A stretch of DNA of 64,000 nt from Fratercula arctica (GCA_947846985.1 CANTUZ010000001.1:71689521-71753520); one strand, 5' to 3'; positions 12,692-25,209 are shown, counted from the first letter of the stretch. Notes: generated by a model not told the origin, from the sequence alone. A program made the numbers and translations.

Positions 12692-13833
12692 TGGGAAAAT
12701 AACACTACTCAAATACCTAGTTTCTTGAAAAAGAGTACCTTAAATGTAAGGTGTCAGTACTACTTTAAAGTAGGAGAAAAAAGAACAATCCTTGCATAAT
12801 CCAGAACTTCAAAATATCTTTTTCTAACTCGGTATCTTATGAACTCTCCAAAGTGTATTTTAGATTTTCCAGTTGATTTTGATTATTTCTCTTAGCCTAT
12901 CTTCTTTGTAAGCTGAACTTTAATGGTCTTTGAGAAAACTTTCTAATCAGTGATCATTATATGTTACGTAGATTAAGAAACATATTTTTTGCAAATAGGA
13001 ATGCAATACTGTAGCTATCAGTGTTTTCCTACATACAGGTTGAGTATTTGAAGAGTGAAGATCTGTTACGTCAAAAATGATAACGACAAAATGTTAGAGG
13101 AAAAATCCCACAAATTACAAACAAATCACAAAACAGGAAATCACTTCATAAATTCAAAAGGGTGACGAGATGACACAGGGATGACAACCCTCACGTTCCC
13201 TTGTGACAGAGTGAATTTTTAGTGTTTCAAGAACCTGATACCTGGGGACAGTCTCTCAGCTGCAGTGTTCATACAGCAGTGAAGATACATTAATGCAGAC
13301 ACCTGTCACACAGGAGCACTGAAAAGTTTCTGACAAAGGTAACATAAAATATGCTATTAGATCAGATTATGTTTCTTGTTAATGTGAAAACCAGCAGCTT
13401 CGTTTACATTTATTTCTCAGCACAAGTATTTCCAGGTATTCAATCAGACGCTAATCTGGCTGTATGCTTAAAACGGATATTTTACATAATAGACTTCAAA
13501 CACACAAACCAATTGTGATACCAGCGGCACTATTCAATTTGCTTAAATTAGCCATGTGCTCAAGTGCTTTACTATATCAGGAGCAAAAGCCAGGAGCTTT
13601 AACTGTCGACAACATACTGTAGATGTTACAGAACACTTTGATAAGATTGTCATTGCCAGCTGAACACAGACACCAAATTATACTAATCTGAAAACAGTTA
13701 TTATGGAGTTTGCTGAGTGGATACATGCAATTTCTTTGGTTTTCGTTTTGATTTAAGATTACAGTAACTTTTATATCTGCTTCAGATTGCCCAAAGTATA
13801 ACTGTTAGATAGACAACAAGATCATGAGCTCAC

Positions 13834-14086
13834 CGTTATCATCATGGGAATACTCTATTCCAGAAACAGTGCATCTTCGGAAAACCATCTTGTTTTCAGT
13901 AAGTGTCCCAGTCTTGTCTGAAAAGATAAACTGCACCTGACCTAAGTCTTCCGTGATATTTAAAGCTCGGCACTGCAGCTGAGAGTCTGTTTCTTCATCA
14001 TATAAATCTTTATCTTGATGAATAAAGTACACTTGGCAGATTTTAACTATTTCAATGGATACATACAAAGAAATTGGAATCATAAC
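13834..14086 (-). CDS. ATP10A: ATP10A coding exon 7 (PISL and phosphorylation motif)
   Basis: The catalytic exon, 253 nt, with acceptor tgtattctag above 14086 and donor AACG|gtgagc below 13834. It begins in phase 0 with [19 protein letters not shown] (14066-14077) is the TM4 signature that replaces the cation-binding PEGL of ion pumps in flippases. Then come [29 protein letters not shown] and [14 protein letters not shown]. The phosphorylated aspartate of DKTGT is the codon at 13916-13918. The exon closes with [13 protein letters not shown] and one base shared with exon 8. All catalytic residues are intact, so the gene reads as functional. The combination matches ATP10A rather than ATP10B or ATP10D as far as I can recall them. 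Confidence 0.97.
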
Positions 14087-15665
14087 CTAGAATACACAAA
14101 AAGAAAGAGAATTAAGAGAAAACAGAAGCAAGGATACATTGAATTAGTAAAATCCACTAAACTTGGTACTACATTCACTAGAATGTAAAGAGGCTATGTA
14201 CTTTAAGCATGTACTGTAAAGTTATTAGCATGTTTGAAAAGAGTTTATTTACTGTGTTAGATGAGGAAAGCCCATGGTGAATTGCAAAGCTGAAACACAT
14301 TATTATGCCTAGAAGGGTGATTACCAAAACTTGGACAGAAGCAAATAATTTTTTGGCTAATAGGGTGACCTTGAAACTAACTAGGAAAGAAAAAGAAAAC
14401 AAAAACCCCCAAACAGACAGTACAGTCAGAACCCTGTAAATGTGAAAGAATGGGATAAATATATTCTGCATAAATAATAGACGGTTTACAAATTCACTTT
14501 GCAGAAATAGGAGAAACAATATAAGAAGTGTAAATCTCTCCACAGGAATAATCTTCTTGGCCTTGGCTTTTGCACTGCAGATTATTTGAATGAAGAACAC
14601 ATTTTATAATCGGCGAAGAAAGAGATGTGAGACGTTTGTTTCTTCAGAAAAGATTTTCAACTGTTTCTAGAGAATTGTCAAAACTCCATGAAATATATAA
14701 TTTATACATTAATTTTTCCCTGCAGATGTTTTCAGGACAGAAATTCCCTCCTGCGTACATTATTTAGCTTCCTGAATTAGGTATGAGGGATAAATTATAG
14801 CCTGTATATAAGTGGCAAATGTGGCTATTTAAACAAAAAAGACAATTAAAGGTTGGTGTTCAAAGAATTCTGTGGTGAATTTTTTTAAATCAATATCATA
14901 ACCCAATACCTTACAGTAAGAAGTAATGTAACTCATCCTTTTTCATTCCTTTTTATAAAGGAGTTGCTACCTCTAGTAACACAACCTCCTCTAGTGTGGC
15001 ACTGGGCATACTTTCCCTGTTAATTCTCTTAACTTACCACCGCCTTCACCATTCAATACATTTCTCTTCATGGCCGAAAAAACTTTTACCAGAGTTTTTT
15101 ACCTAGCTGAGGTATGGAGTTGTTAAGAGCAGTATCTTTGGACAGCAGTTAAAAAAGTATACAACTTATGTTCATACCAGGACACTGTACCCGAAGGGGC
15201 ACTCACAGTCTTTGAGGTGTTCCACAGTGGGTGGATACGAAGCATAAAGCTTGTTTTCTCCCAGCAGGGCCCATTCCATCCTATCTCTTCCTACTTTTTA
15301 AAAATAAAAATAAATAAAATAAAATAAAATAAAATAAAATAAAATAAAATAAAATAAAATACATGAATCTTTTGGGGAAGGTTCTCCAATGACTTTCCTC
15401 TCCAACGCCAAGGGAGCTCTGACAGTTTACCGTGTGCATCAGCTTATTTTTCAGAGAAGTTATCATCTTTTTACCACTGGCTAGACCACTTCTTTTATTT
15501 AATTTTGCTTTCTATTTATATATTATCATACTCCCTATAGCTAAAATTTAATTTTAAAGTGACTAAATGTACTTCTTTTTATGCCTGATACTACACATAC
15601 TGCATATTTATAGCTTTGTTACAGCAAACTATAAACAGAGGTGACAGCATGTACAACTTGATTAC
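14087..15665 (-). other. ATP10A: ATP10A intron 6
   Basis: A 1.6-kb intron separating the two halves of TM4. It contains the (TAAAA)n microsatellite at 15297-15361. A hydrophobic 140-codon minus-strand frame (14178-14600) looks like a chance open frame in A/T-rich DNA. Confidence 0.85.
15297..15361. repeat. (TAAAA)n microsatellite
   Basis: About eleven TAAAA units, the first few irregular, in intron 6. Likely length-polymorphic. It creates a spurious FILFYF-rich reading frame on the minus strand. Confidence 0.95.
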
Positions 15666-15799
15666 CTGGAAAACTATGATCACTGTCAGAAATAAATATA
15701 CTGAAGCTAAAACAGGAGACAAATATTTGCCATCAGGCCCTGGAACATCAAAAATTGGTTTCTTCTTCTCACCATATTGCCATACCCATAGTCCATGAC
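15666..15799 (-). CDS. ATP10A: ATP10A coding exon 6 (TM3-TM4 loop and TM4 start)
   Basis: A 134-nt exon with acceptor cttctgcag above 15799 and donor TTCCAG|gtaatc below 15666. It encodes the exoplasmic loop after TM3 (GHGLWVWQYGEKKKPIFDVP, then a Gly/Asp-rich turn). The start of TM4 follows (LSPVLASVYLFLTVIIVFQ), ending on a codon boundary. The loop aligns with ATP10A, including GHG(L/I)W. Hydrophobicity continues directly into exon 7, as expected for a helix split by an intron. Confidence 0.94.
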
Positions 15800-15929
15800 C
15801 TGCAGAAGAGTTCAAAGAGAGAAAAATGCAAATTACCTCCAAGGAAAAATGCTTATGGTATGAGTGTGTTCTTAGACTTGAGTTACATGTGAAAGTGATA
15901 TTTTTTTTCAACTATTCTGCATGATTTTT

Positions 15930-15978
15930 GAAAAAGGCTTGAAAAAGGCTTGAAAGACTTTTGAAAAAGGCTTGAAAA
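15930..15978. repeat. 11-bp tandem repeat, 4.4 copies
   Basis: Unit GAAAAAGGCTT at 15930-15940, 15941-15951 and 15963-15973, with a diverged copy GAAAGACTTTT at 15952-15962 and a partial copy after. It lies about 130 bp upstream (in transcription) of exon 6. Confidence 0.88.
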
Positions 15979-16763
15979 TGTTTTTTTCTGCCTTGGGATC
16001 TGGGGTTTGAGGAAGCGGTTTATCTGGCCTTCAGGACAGCATGCAAGAGTTATTTCACATAACTTTTTCCAAATAAAGTGAGCTGGCCAGTCTAAATTAG
16101 TAATTTAGGCTCTTTGTGGAATCAGCAGAGAAAACTAGACTTCTTCAGAAAGTGACTCATTTCAGTGATATTCGATGTGTTAAAATGAAAGAACTCCATT
16201 GACTGCACTAGGTGTATCACTAGCCAGCTATCACTAAACTAGTTTCAGCTGGATAAAGCCAGAACAGGCTTTAATCTCTGAAATAACAGTATCAGCAGTC
16301 AAGAGCATGGAAACTGAGGAACTAAGAACAGAAGAAATTCTAAGCCTTATTCAAACCCTTTTTAAAATTGACTGTGCTGATAACTAAATAAAGATAAGAC
16401 TATTATTATTTTGGGAAAATGACATTCCTGTTAAAGAGACAGAAAGTTGCCTTTTTAAGTAGAGCACTAGGATTTGCAGTCATGAAAGACCTAAAATGGT
16501 ATCCCTGATGTTTTTAAGGTTAAAAACAAGGAATAATTCCCCCATGATAAGAAGCATTCAAACTGTCTTCACTACATGTCAGAAATCATAAAAAAATGAC
16601 AAAGGCCTACTTTAAAATTAATCTTTTGTAAGCCACATCTGACAAGGTCCTTTACATCTTGATACATAAAACCAGTGCTGAACTCTTGAAAAATAAAAAC
16701 AATATTTCAGCCAAGTGAACAAATTATTTTGTCCCTGTACTACCAACATGAGCATACCACCAT

Positions 16764-16787
16764 ACTGATGTCTTTACTGATGTCTTT
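16764..16787. repeat. 12-bp perfect tandem duplication
   Basis: ACTGATGTCTTT occurs twice head to tail in intron 5. Confidence 0.85.
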
Positions 16788-16974
16788 ATTTTTACTCTTG
16801 ACAGCAAAAATTGGGAGCCCCACACTGAGAAGGACCTACATCAAGACTTGTTTTATAAATATCCTGACTCAGATTTTCAAAAGAATTAGTTAAGTGTCAT
16901 ACCTCCACTTCTACATCAGCAGAAGGTACAAAAATTGCCTGACTGTTAGAGAACACAGCTTTGCATGTCTTGAA

Positions 16975-17340
16975 GCGCAAGGCACCTCTGGTTTCCAAGG
17001 GCTCTGGTTTCCTTTCCAGCTGTTTTCGGTTGTTACCACCTCCAGCAGCCTTCTCTGGCCCTCTGCTGGTGGTAGCAGGAGTGACAGAAGGGAAGGTGTA
17101 ATTGTCACCTACTGTGTGCCACCTCCTCCCGTTCACATTCATGCATCCCAGGGGCTTCAGCTGATGTGAAGCCGCTGCTGTGCACATCCCCCTGCTGCTG
17201 CTCCGGGGGCAACACCTGGGATGCAGCGGCCGAGGGCACAGCTGCCGGCAGTGACTCCCTACAATTAAGCCTCCCTACCACAGCACTTCAGCCCCTGAGG
17301 GCCGGGCTCCCCCACACTGAGACACTGCAAAAGAGTGTCA
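16975..17340. other. G+C-richer islet in intron 5
   Basis: About 365 bp clearly richer in G+C than the surrounding A+T-rich intron. It has CTG/CCC clusters and about ten CpG dinucleotides counted by eye (for example GCAGCGGCCGAGGGC at 17225). It has open frames on both strands but no recognised protein. It could be an intronic regulatory element or an old repeat. Confidence 0.4.
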
Positions 17341-18209
17341 TGAACGCAATGGAAACAAATATGCTGGCTGATTCACATCTGGGAAAACTCATCTTTAAGC
17401 AGCATTTAACAATACCTGGAAAAAGGCACACAGAGACGCATTAAAATGGCATAAAACTGTTATTAAACTACACCATGGTTGTTAGGAAACATTCTAGTGT
17501 TTATGCCGTATGACTCACATACAAACATTACAGAACACACAAACATTAAGGATATGGAATTCATATGCCATATATAAAGAATAATTTTGGGTGCCAAACA
17601 TAAAACTCAATTCATTCTCACAAGTGAATGGAAAAACAGCCTGAAGAGTACTAACCTGAACCTCAGCATTTCCTTAATCACTCCATGAAGTCTAGAGAGT
17701 CTTCTACTTGCAGATTTAGACTTTAATTTATTTCTTCTTTGTTAAAGCTGCAGCCTTAGGGACAGTGAGCCAATGTTGTATACTGTCCCCTTGATTAAAT
17801 AAGTAACACTGGGAACAGCATTGTGCTAGTTTATTCTCTGCTCACACATTTTGTTATTGACTGATTAATGGCATGTTACAGTCTATCACCCGTAAATTTG
17901 AGGGGACTACATATAAAGTGGCTTCTTTTGGACTTGACATTTTTGGATGCTATCAAGAGTGATAGAATCTAAGCCTTCAGATTTCTGGTAGTAATAGCAT
18001 ATATTTGATTGATACTAAGAAGCTATCGAGATGAGCTTAGGTATCAAGAGATCTTGATTTCAAAGAAGAAAGCACAACAAAAATTAGATAGTATGGAGGC
18101 AGCTGTACGGATTTAATGTTTTGGCAGATACATATGTTTTTGATAAAGCTAAGCCCAGGAATCCCAAAAGAGTCTGATACTTAAGTTTCTGCTTTCAAAG
18201 AGCACTTAC

Positions 18210-18341
18210 CTATGGCAGAAAACAGACACATGATTAGAAGTATGAGGACACACCAAAGGACATCAGCATTCATCTGTCTTTCAAGCTTACTGCGTTTGTA
18301 ACGGGGTCCATTATTATTTAACAAAGCTTTGGTCTCATGCC
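18210..18341 (-). CDS. ATP10A: ATP10A coding exon 5 (TM3)
   Basis: A 132-nt exon with acceptor cttctgcag above 18341 and donor ATAG|gtaagt below 18210. Two leading bases complete the Gly codon of [12 protein letters not shown]. Then come [14 protein letters not shown], the cytosolic stretch entering transmembrane helix 3, and the hydrophobic helix [19 protein letters not shown]. The trailing G joins the next exon. The sequence matches ATP10A of other vertebrates and places TM3 wholly in this exon. Confidence 0.95.
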
Positions 18342-18446
18342 CTGCAGAAGCAATTACATCAAATGATGTAATATGGATTTTTTTTATTATTTTACGGAAA
18401 TTACAAAAAGGCAGTGAGCCTAGTCAGACCGAAAAACAGTCTTTAC
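18342..18446 (-). other. ATP10A: ATP10A intron 4, 105 bp
   Basis: A very short intron with gtaaag donor and ttctgcag acceptor. Its phase agrees with the exons on each side. It is two orders of magnitude shorter than introns 1, 2 and 7. Confidence 0.93.
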
Positions 18447-18553
18447 CTGCATAGATTACTATTCCTGCAACTTCTTCTGTATTTCTAATGGTACATCCAC
18501 GTAACAAAAGATTTTCTTTGAACAGTCCATCCTTTTTTCCATTTTTATGTACA
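18447..18553 (-). CDS. ATP10A: ATP10A coding exon 4 (end of actuator domain)
   Basis: A 107-nt exon bounded by a tctgcag acceptor above 18553 and a GCAG|gtaaag donor below 18447. It takes two bases from exon 3, then reads [19 protein letters not shown] and on through [16 protein letters not shown], leaving a G for the next exon. [13 protein letters not shown] and GIVIYAG are typical of P4-ATPases just before TM3. It is separated from exon 5 by only 105 bp, the shortest intron in the window. Identification rests on family similarity and exact phase agreement on both sides. Confidence 0.95.
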
Positions 18554-20109
18554 CTGCAGAAAATTTAAAAACAGAACAAAGCACAGCACGTCAAAACATT
18601 AAGTGCGTTAAATCATACTACTCTGTAATTTAACAAGCCCAGGAAACATCTTCAAAGTCTAAGAAGTTTTGTCAACCTGATGGTGAAATATTTCCTTAGA
18701 TCTTCCTCCTGGGAAGATTCTCTGGCAGACTTTGAAAACTGAGAATATCTACACAGGAATCCCAAACATGCAGCAGCCCAGCTGGAGCAGTACCAGTTGC
18801 TGTTGGATATACAAATGTACTGGAAAAATGCTCACTGGAGATATGCAGGCCAAGCCTACAGCGTATGTGCAGCCTGTCTAATGCTTTCAAAATGCATTGG
18901 ACTTTCTGTGCATGTGCAAATCAACTGTGCAATCACAGTCAATCCAGTCCACCCAAGAGCAGCTGTGCAGTGCATATGATTAGCCCACTATTCACATGTT
19001 CTTATCACAGAAATCCTAGAAAGAAATATGGTGAAACCGGGAAAGGACTGTGCTTCAGAAGCAGTGATATTAAGGAAGATGTGCCAGGGATAACACGCAT
19101 CAGTTCAGTGAAGAAGAAAGGAAAAAAATTCCATGTGTGCACCAGTGGGAACAAGAGAAATTCCTTTCAGAAGTGTCTCACTGACTCTCTAAGAAAGATG
19201 AAATGGCCTGTGCCCTGATGATTCCTGTTGACTACCACCAAAACACATGAGAAAACATGAGAAACCAAAACGTGAGAAAAATGGAACAGAGTAATGTTTC
19301 CACTGCAACTTATTGTCTGCTGTGTATGGACTGACACAAACTTCAGCTGACAGAGAAATACAGAAAACAGCCTTAGGAGAGTCAATAGTCACCAGGGAAA
19401 TGCTAAACAATAAAAACAACAATTAAAGAACAGCATTAGAATGTTTTATTAGGTAAAAAAGACAAGCCAAATAATATTTTCCAACCTTTTCTAAATGAAT
19501 AAAATTTAATTTAATTTAATCAACTGTAGTATCTCAATGCCTCAGAGAAGATTAAAGCAAAGTCTGGAATATTTAAACATTCTGCCTTCACTTTCAGAGC
19601 ATCAGAACCATCACACTTCTAAAGTCTAAAAAACAGACTGCAATAAAAAAAACTAGAAAAAGCTGGGAGTTCAAGAGAAATCCTGGAAAAGCACTTGTGC
19701 TATACTAAAGTTAACATTGTGCTGTTGCAACATTGAATTTTATGGCTACCCGGATTTGAACATTTAAAATCCTGTGTCCCCTGAAATTTGTAAACTGGCC
19801 TTCTATAAAAAAGCGGAGTTCTTTTGATTTGCTTCCTATTTTGTAAGCCTTCACACCTGGGTTAGATCTTCATGCTTGTCTCTGATTGTTAGAATCTTTT
19901 CTTTTTCTAAACGAGGACCAGAATTCTAACTTTAGCACATCCTTCTAGGATCTCAGGCCTGAAGAACTTTAGCAAGTATCCTGAGATCTGCAAGAAGAAA
20001 AGGTTCACATTGGTGAATCCTTTGTACTCTTCCCCTGTCTAGTAGGACTACTTGCAGATTATGCTGTTATGCTGGTTATGCTATCTATTCTAGTAGAATA
20101 TACCCATTA

Positions 20110-20158
20110 ATAATATATATATCATATTCATACATACATATATATACACAGACACATA
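20110..20158. repeat. A/T-rich tract with TATA and CATA steps
   Basis: Mixed TA and TACA simple sequence, including TACATACATATATATACACA. Confidence 0.75.
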
Positions 20159-20840
20159 AACACAGTCCTTTTTAGTTCAGTATAATATTTTATACCCACT
20201 CTCTGCTCAAAAATATAAATTAAAAGCATCGGTGTTTCAACAGGTATGCTTAGCTTTTCACTGTAGGGATGGAAAAAAAGTGATGGTTTTGACGGCTGAG
20301 GTAGCTGCAGCAGTGATAACATCTGACTAGAGATAACTAGAGACCAGAAACAAATGGAGAAGAGAAGGAGCAGATAACATCATGTTTGCAATTCTGATAC
20401 CAAATTGAAGGTGTTTTTTTTCAGCAGGAGAGAACTTCCCCTGCTCAGCTCATCTTCCCCACCAGCCACAGAACAGAGGGTTTGCTTCTGTCCTCCTCAG
20501 CAAACCTCTTTAACCCACCGCCTCACCTCTTGCCAAAGGAGCTTCAAAAACTGGGGGCCGCCCAACAGCCCTCTTGCAGTACGCCAATAGGTGTAAGCAC
20601 TGATGGCCAGCTGGAGAATTACCCAAATTTGGCTGGGCTTGAACTATGGGAAATAATTTCTTAACAATTCCATACTGTAGAAATTACACTACTACCAGGA
20701 TTCTGCCATTCCTCTGCTTTTTAAGGCTGAATTCTACATTAGCCTTTCTCGTAAATCATGAAGATGTGAGTTTGAATTACCAACGAAGTCTTCAAATGAT
20801 AGTTATGATTCCTGTTAATAAATGGGATTTTTTAAAGATA

Positions 20841-20879
20841 AACCTACTTTAAAATTTACTAACCTACTTTAAAATTACT
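20841..20879. repeat. 20-bp tandem duplication
   Basis: AACCTACTTTAAAATTTACT is followed by the same unit less one T. A near-perfect, apparently recent duplication in intron 3. Confidence 0.85.
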
Positions 20880-22972
20880 AAGAAGTAATTGCTCTGGCTT
20901 ATGATTTTAGAGCCTTCATCAATTTTCTACACTTCACAGTAACAGTGGACTGTGACAGGTATATTGCACATGGCAACCTTTACATACAATTACTTGTGTA
21001 TTTTTTCTATACAACTATGTATTTGTTCTTACTGTCGTAACTTGTACAACTGCTCCAAAGCAATGGTGCAACATCTGAAGTTAACCTGTAGGTGCCAAGA
21101 CCCCAGTCTACTGCCCTCACCACAACTCACCCTTACATGCCTTTGGTACTGCTTTTTACTTTTCCATATGCAAAAGAAGTCAATCTACTCACCTGTTGCT
21201 CACCAGACCTTTAGAAAACATGAATGAAATCAGAATCTGGGAAAAAGAAGCTGGCAGGGGCTGGAGGAAACTCACTGTTTCTTTCTTGTCTGCACTCACT
21301 CCCAGTGACTCACTAACAGAACATACATAGAAGGCAATTGGCCACTGATGATAGAAGGAAGAAAAAATTACAGACATAAAGGTCTGGATTAAAAAATAAT
21401 GAAAAATAGAGTTAGACAAAACTGCTCACTTTGATAACAAACCTGCCAATACTTTATGTCTGGGTGGAGAGATGGCTGACATGCCATTTCTAGCCCTGCA
21501 GAGTTATAAACCTTAAGCTTGTTACAGAGGCTGAACAGTCTGTTTTTCCCCTTTCTGGATTCAGGCCAGTATAACTTTGGGAGGCAAAGAAGGAAACTTT
21601 TCTCTGTCAGTATTTAAAACAGTGGCTGGCTGAAGAGATGCCTGGAACATGAAGGGTAGCCTGTGAGGAAAGACGCTGGCGAGTGCAGGTGCAACGCTCT
21701 TTTTCTCTGCAATTTCTCACATGGATGACACCACAAATATGCGGTATCTAAACATCTAAAATACACATGCACCATGAATAAGGAGAATTGGGCAGACCAG
21801 ATGCAGTTAGCTACTACTTCACTACAGCACTCTGAAAGTGTTTGTGTAGTCTCCTGGTTTAATGCAGAAACACAAAAATAAGTCCGATGGTAGCTCCCTT
21901 CAGCCTTCTATTACATTTTTCCTTGTTACGTATTCACCAGAATCAAATACCAAGGTAACATATCAAAACTGTATTCAGAAGAGAGTATTTTCTCTCACAC
22001 TCTGGTTTCTCAAGTGTCTTACAAAGCAAATAGTAGAGTGGGCATTACTTTCCAAGGCTTGACACTCCCAAAGAAAATATTCAACAATCTTAAACATACT
22101 CTTAGCACACATCATCAGTCAGAATCTTCCTGACTCTCAATTCTGAAGAAATTTAGTCTAGGTTTTTTCTTTTTTTTTTCCAGGAGAGGTGGTGTCACTA
22201 TAGCACAGTACAGAGGCAATTCTGTATAGATTTATACTTTGTTTCCTTAAAAAAATTGTAACATGAATTTGTATTAATTTTGGTTTTTTTATCATATGAA
22301 ATAGAAATACACACATTCCTTGCTTTACTTATTTTGGTAGGATCAAGTTTTCTGTTCTTGCCTAATAATAAAATTTTTACTTCAGAGAAAAGCTGAAAAG
22401 CCAGAATACCAACTACTACTTCTCCTTTTCCCTTGCCCATATACACACAAATAGCTAGAAACAAATTTTTAAAGCAAATTTTGTTATTTTTGGAACCTGG
22501 CATGGGATTCTTGAATGTTTACCGTGCATAGTGTATATAATCTGGACAGATCCATACAGGCAGGGGACATGTTAGGTTTTATTCTATTCTTTTTATACAG
22601 GAGACTTCTTATAGGGGAAATAAAAATGAGGAGATATGCTTGGGATATCTGAAGCTGCAGAAACTGCAGAACAGCAGTAAAGCAAGCACCTGAGTAGAAC
22701 CAGCAGTCTGCCTGCCCGTCTGCACGCCCTGATGCAGATTCAATGCAGATGATTGTGCCAGTACAGCTGAAGAAGTAATATGTAGAAATGTGCACGCTAC
22801 ATTTTAGCAGCTGTAAAGTTAGGGCCAGGCCTGTCTCAATGCATTTTGCAATACTTTTCTGTTTTTTTATCATCATGTTTCCCTTTACCCTGGCCTGCCA
22901 ATGCTACGTCGTTTACCTATAGTGATCACAGATCAGAATAACTGTGGGGAATAAAATTTTTACATGTTTACA

Positions 22973-22989
22973 ACACACACACACACACA
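22973..22989. repeat. (CA)n dinucleotide repeat
   Basis: About eight CA units in intron 3. Confidence 0.85.
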
Positions 22990-25123
22990 AATATTTCTAT
23001 TTCCTGAAACATTTGTCAGCACAGACACTAGAACCAAAGGAGCCCTTTGTATTTCAAATAATAATAAATAGTCTTAACCAAAACTGGAAACCTCCAAAGT
23101 GGTCAAAACTTCAAGCAAACTTTGACAATAATGTCTTGGCACAGCTTTTACATATGGATCTATTGAAAGTCTATTATTTCATAGCACTCCTATTTAAATA
23201 TCTCAGTAACATTTTTTTTTTCAGTTGAGCTATTATCAGCTGGGAGCTACCTGAACATTTCTTTCAAGCACTGACTACTGGTAAGATTTTGAACAATAGT
23301 TAAGATCTGAGTTTGACGTGGCAATGACATGTTGCAGTTCCGATGTGCTAATTACTCTTCATCTTGCTAACATATGATTTCGAATAGACCCATGATTTCA
23401 TGATACTAATGAGAGAAATCTAAAAAGAGGGGGGAAAAAGCCTTCTCCCGTGATAAATTACGAAAGAGAGTGTTTATTTGTTGAGGGGTTGATCCCTGCC
23501 CTTTACTTCAAATGCCCCGTGGTCCCTTAGTTGTAAATCTCTTGCAGCAGAGCTGATGAGACCTGGAAATCAATTCATGCTTTCTGCCAGATTCAAAACT
23601 GATGTCTTGGCTTTTTGCTGTGTCAAAATATATTCACATCATTTGTGAAACATTAAAATATAAAGAAGATTATATAGAATCAATATTAAACAACAGTCTT
23701 CCAAAAGGTACTACCATGTTTTCTGCTACATAATTCAAATGTTTCTGTGACTTACACACTACAGACATTTTCTACATGGAGTACATAAGTAAATATACAA
23801 TGAAAGACAAATTTATGCATATCTTCTACAGCATTCAACCTCTGCTTAATATTTTGGGGACTAAGATTCACACACATGAAGCGTGCTAGAAAAGCTGCCA
23901 AACTTTCCATTTCCGTTTCTGGAAATGTCATTTCTGCAGTAGGGCAGGCTCTCTATTAATGTAGACATTTACACACCCTCATGCGGTTATGTCTAATACC
24001 AAACTTTTATCTTTAAATGAACTGTAGGGCTTTGTGCTGCTAAATAAAGGAACACATTTTCCCACACTACAACTTGATGTAATTTCAAAAAAACTGTCCT
24101 GATTTACACCAGTTGGCAGTACATCCTACACGATCTGTGACATCTGAGAGTAGTAACTGAGGTGGTAAATAGCATCACTATAAAAAACTCCCCAAGCTCC
24201 AGCAATTTACCTTGTGCCATTTACGCAATTCAATACTGCTTATCACTCCTAATCAATATGGGTGATAAATCACTGCATTCTAAACAGAATTAAGTGTCTG
24301 TTTAACTCTCTTCATTAAAATTTAGACAAAAATAAAATATTGGGGGCTCTCACTCTCCATGTGGTTACGGACTATAGAAAAATAAGTCATGCAAGAGTGC
24401 ATCTCCTAAGTCACCACTATTGGCATCTCCACACACTACAGTCCTGGCTATGTTAGAAGCAAAGTGCTTTGCACATGCTAAAACATTTGCTTCTGAGCAG
24501 GATTTATTGGCCAGAGATGAGCACCCTGTTGCAGTTCTGTTTGTTTAGAATTAAGTCAAGTGGCTGTAGGTGATTCTGCGTGGTAATGTACGAGCACACC
24601 CACCGTGTGAGCCAATTGTTTTATTTTGTCTGAATGAGAGGAAAGGAATACTGCCATAGCTGGAGAAATATCAGTTTCACCTTCAGACTTTCCTCAAGTA
24701 CACTTGTATTACAAGAAACATCAAACAGACCCATCTTCATAAAAGCAGTGTACAACAGATTGTGTTTGTTTGTTGGCTCTCTTGAACTGGTTTTCTATTT
24801 CCTCCCATTTCCAGATGGGCTTTTTTGATCCATGGAGGGAAGGAAAGGGAGAAGAGTGTCTGTAACTACAGTGCTTCATGCATTCATTTCTGGAGTGTAA
24901 ACTGATCAAAGCTAACGACTAAATCCACCCTAAGGAATGGAAACGTGAGGCTCCCATCTCACCCTGAAGTGAGGTTCCTCTAAAAGAGCCTTAAATATGC
25001 AGCCCTATTTAGAAGTGATGATGATGCAACTTACAGAACACAGTCTAAACCAAACGAGCATTTATTTTACTCCATATTAGAGAAAAGGAATGTATACTGA
25101 AGGATATTATATGAAATACTCAC

Positions 25124-25209
25124 ATGTAACCTCGAAACCTACTTAAGTCATTGTTTGGCTTCTCACATTCAATGACACTGGTGAACTTCAAGGGATCAAA
25201 TTCTGAGTC
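25124..25209 (-). CDS. ATP10A: ATP10A coding exon 3 (actuator domain)
   Basis: A small 86-nt exon too short for an open-frame search to flag. The acceptor is ttattccag above 25209 and the donor is ACAT|gtgagt below 25124. It starts in phase 0 and encodes 28 residues beginning [20 protein letters not shown] and ending LSRFRGY. It leaves two bases (AT) that join the first base of the next exon to form an Ile codon. The ECEKPNNDL segment is a P4-ATPase actuator-domain signature and matches ATP10A. It is flanked by the 22-kb intron 2 and the 6.6-kb intron 3. Splice phase and family conservation on both sides make this call secure despite the length. Confidence 0.95.

Larger units (their letters stand above)
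3668..13833 (-). other. ATP10A: ATP10A intron 7 (10.2 kb)
   Basis: A long intron between the catalytic exon and the Ser-rich exon. It holds a poly-A run (4935-4949), a 26-bp minisatellite (6263-6350) and a small C-run (10987-10997). It also holds an imperfect 20-bp tandem duplication (12648-12691) and a possible LINE remnant around 12381-12413. No complete mobile element or second gene is visible. Confidence 0.8.
15800..18209 (-). other. ATP10A: ATP10A intron 5
   Basis: A 2.4-kb intron between TM3 and the following loop. It contains an 11-bp tandem repeat (15930-15978), a perfect 12-bp duplication (16764-16787) and a G+C-richer islet (about 16975-17340). Confidence 0.85.
18554..25123 (-). 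other. ATP10A: ATP10A intron 3 (6.6 kb)
   Basis: A+T-rich intron. It holds an A/T-rich tract with TACATA steps (20110-20158), a 20-bp tandem duplication (20841-20879) and a short CA repeat (22973-22989). No CR1 copy was recognised. Confidence 0.85.

Noticed and set aside
14178..14600. 140-codon hydrophobic minus-strand frame near the TM4 exon
   Set aside because: No P4-ATPase similarity; the adjacent exon phases join without it, and the composition fits A/T-rich intron.
15281..15466. Open frame encoding a repetitive FILFYF peptide
   Set aside because: Produced by the (TAAAA)n microsatellite.
22484..22876. 130-codon minus-strand frame in intron 3
   Set aside because: No recognised motif, low-complexity N-terminus, no splice evidence.
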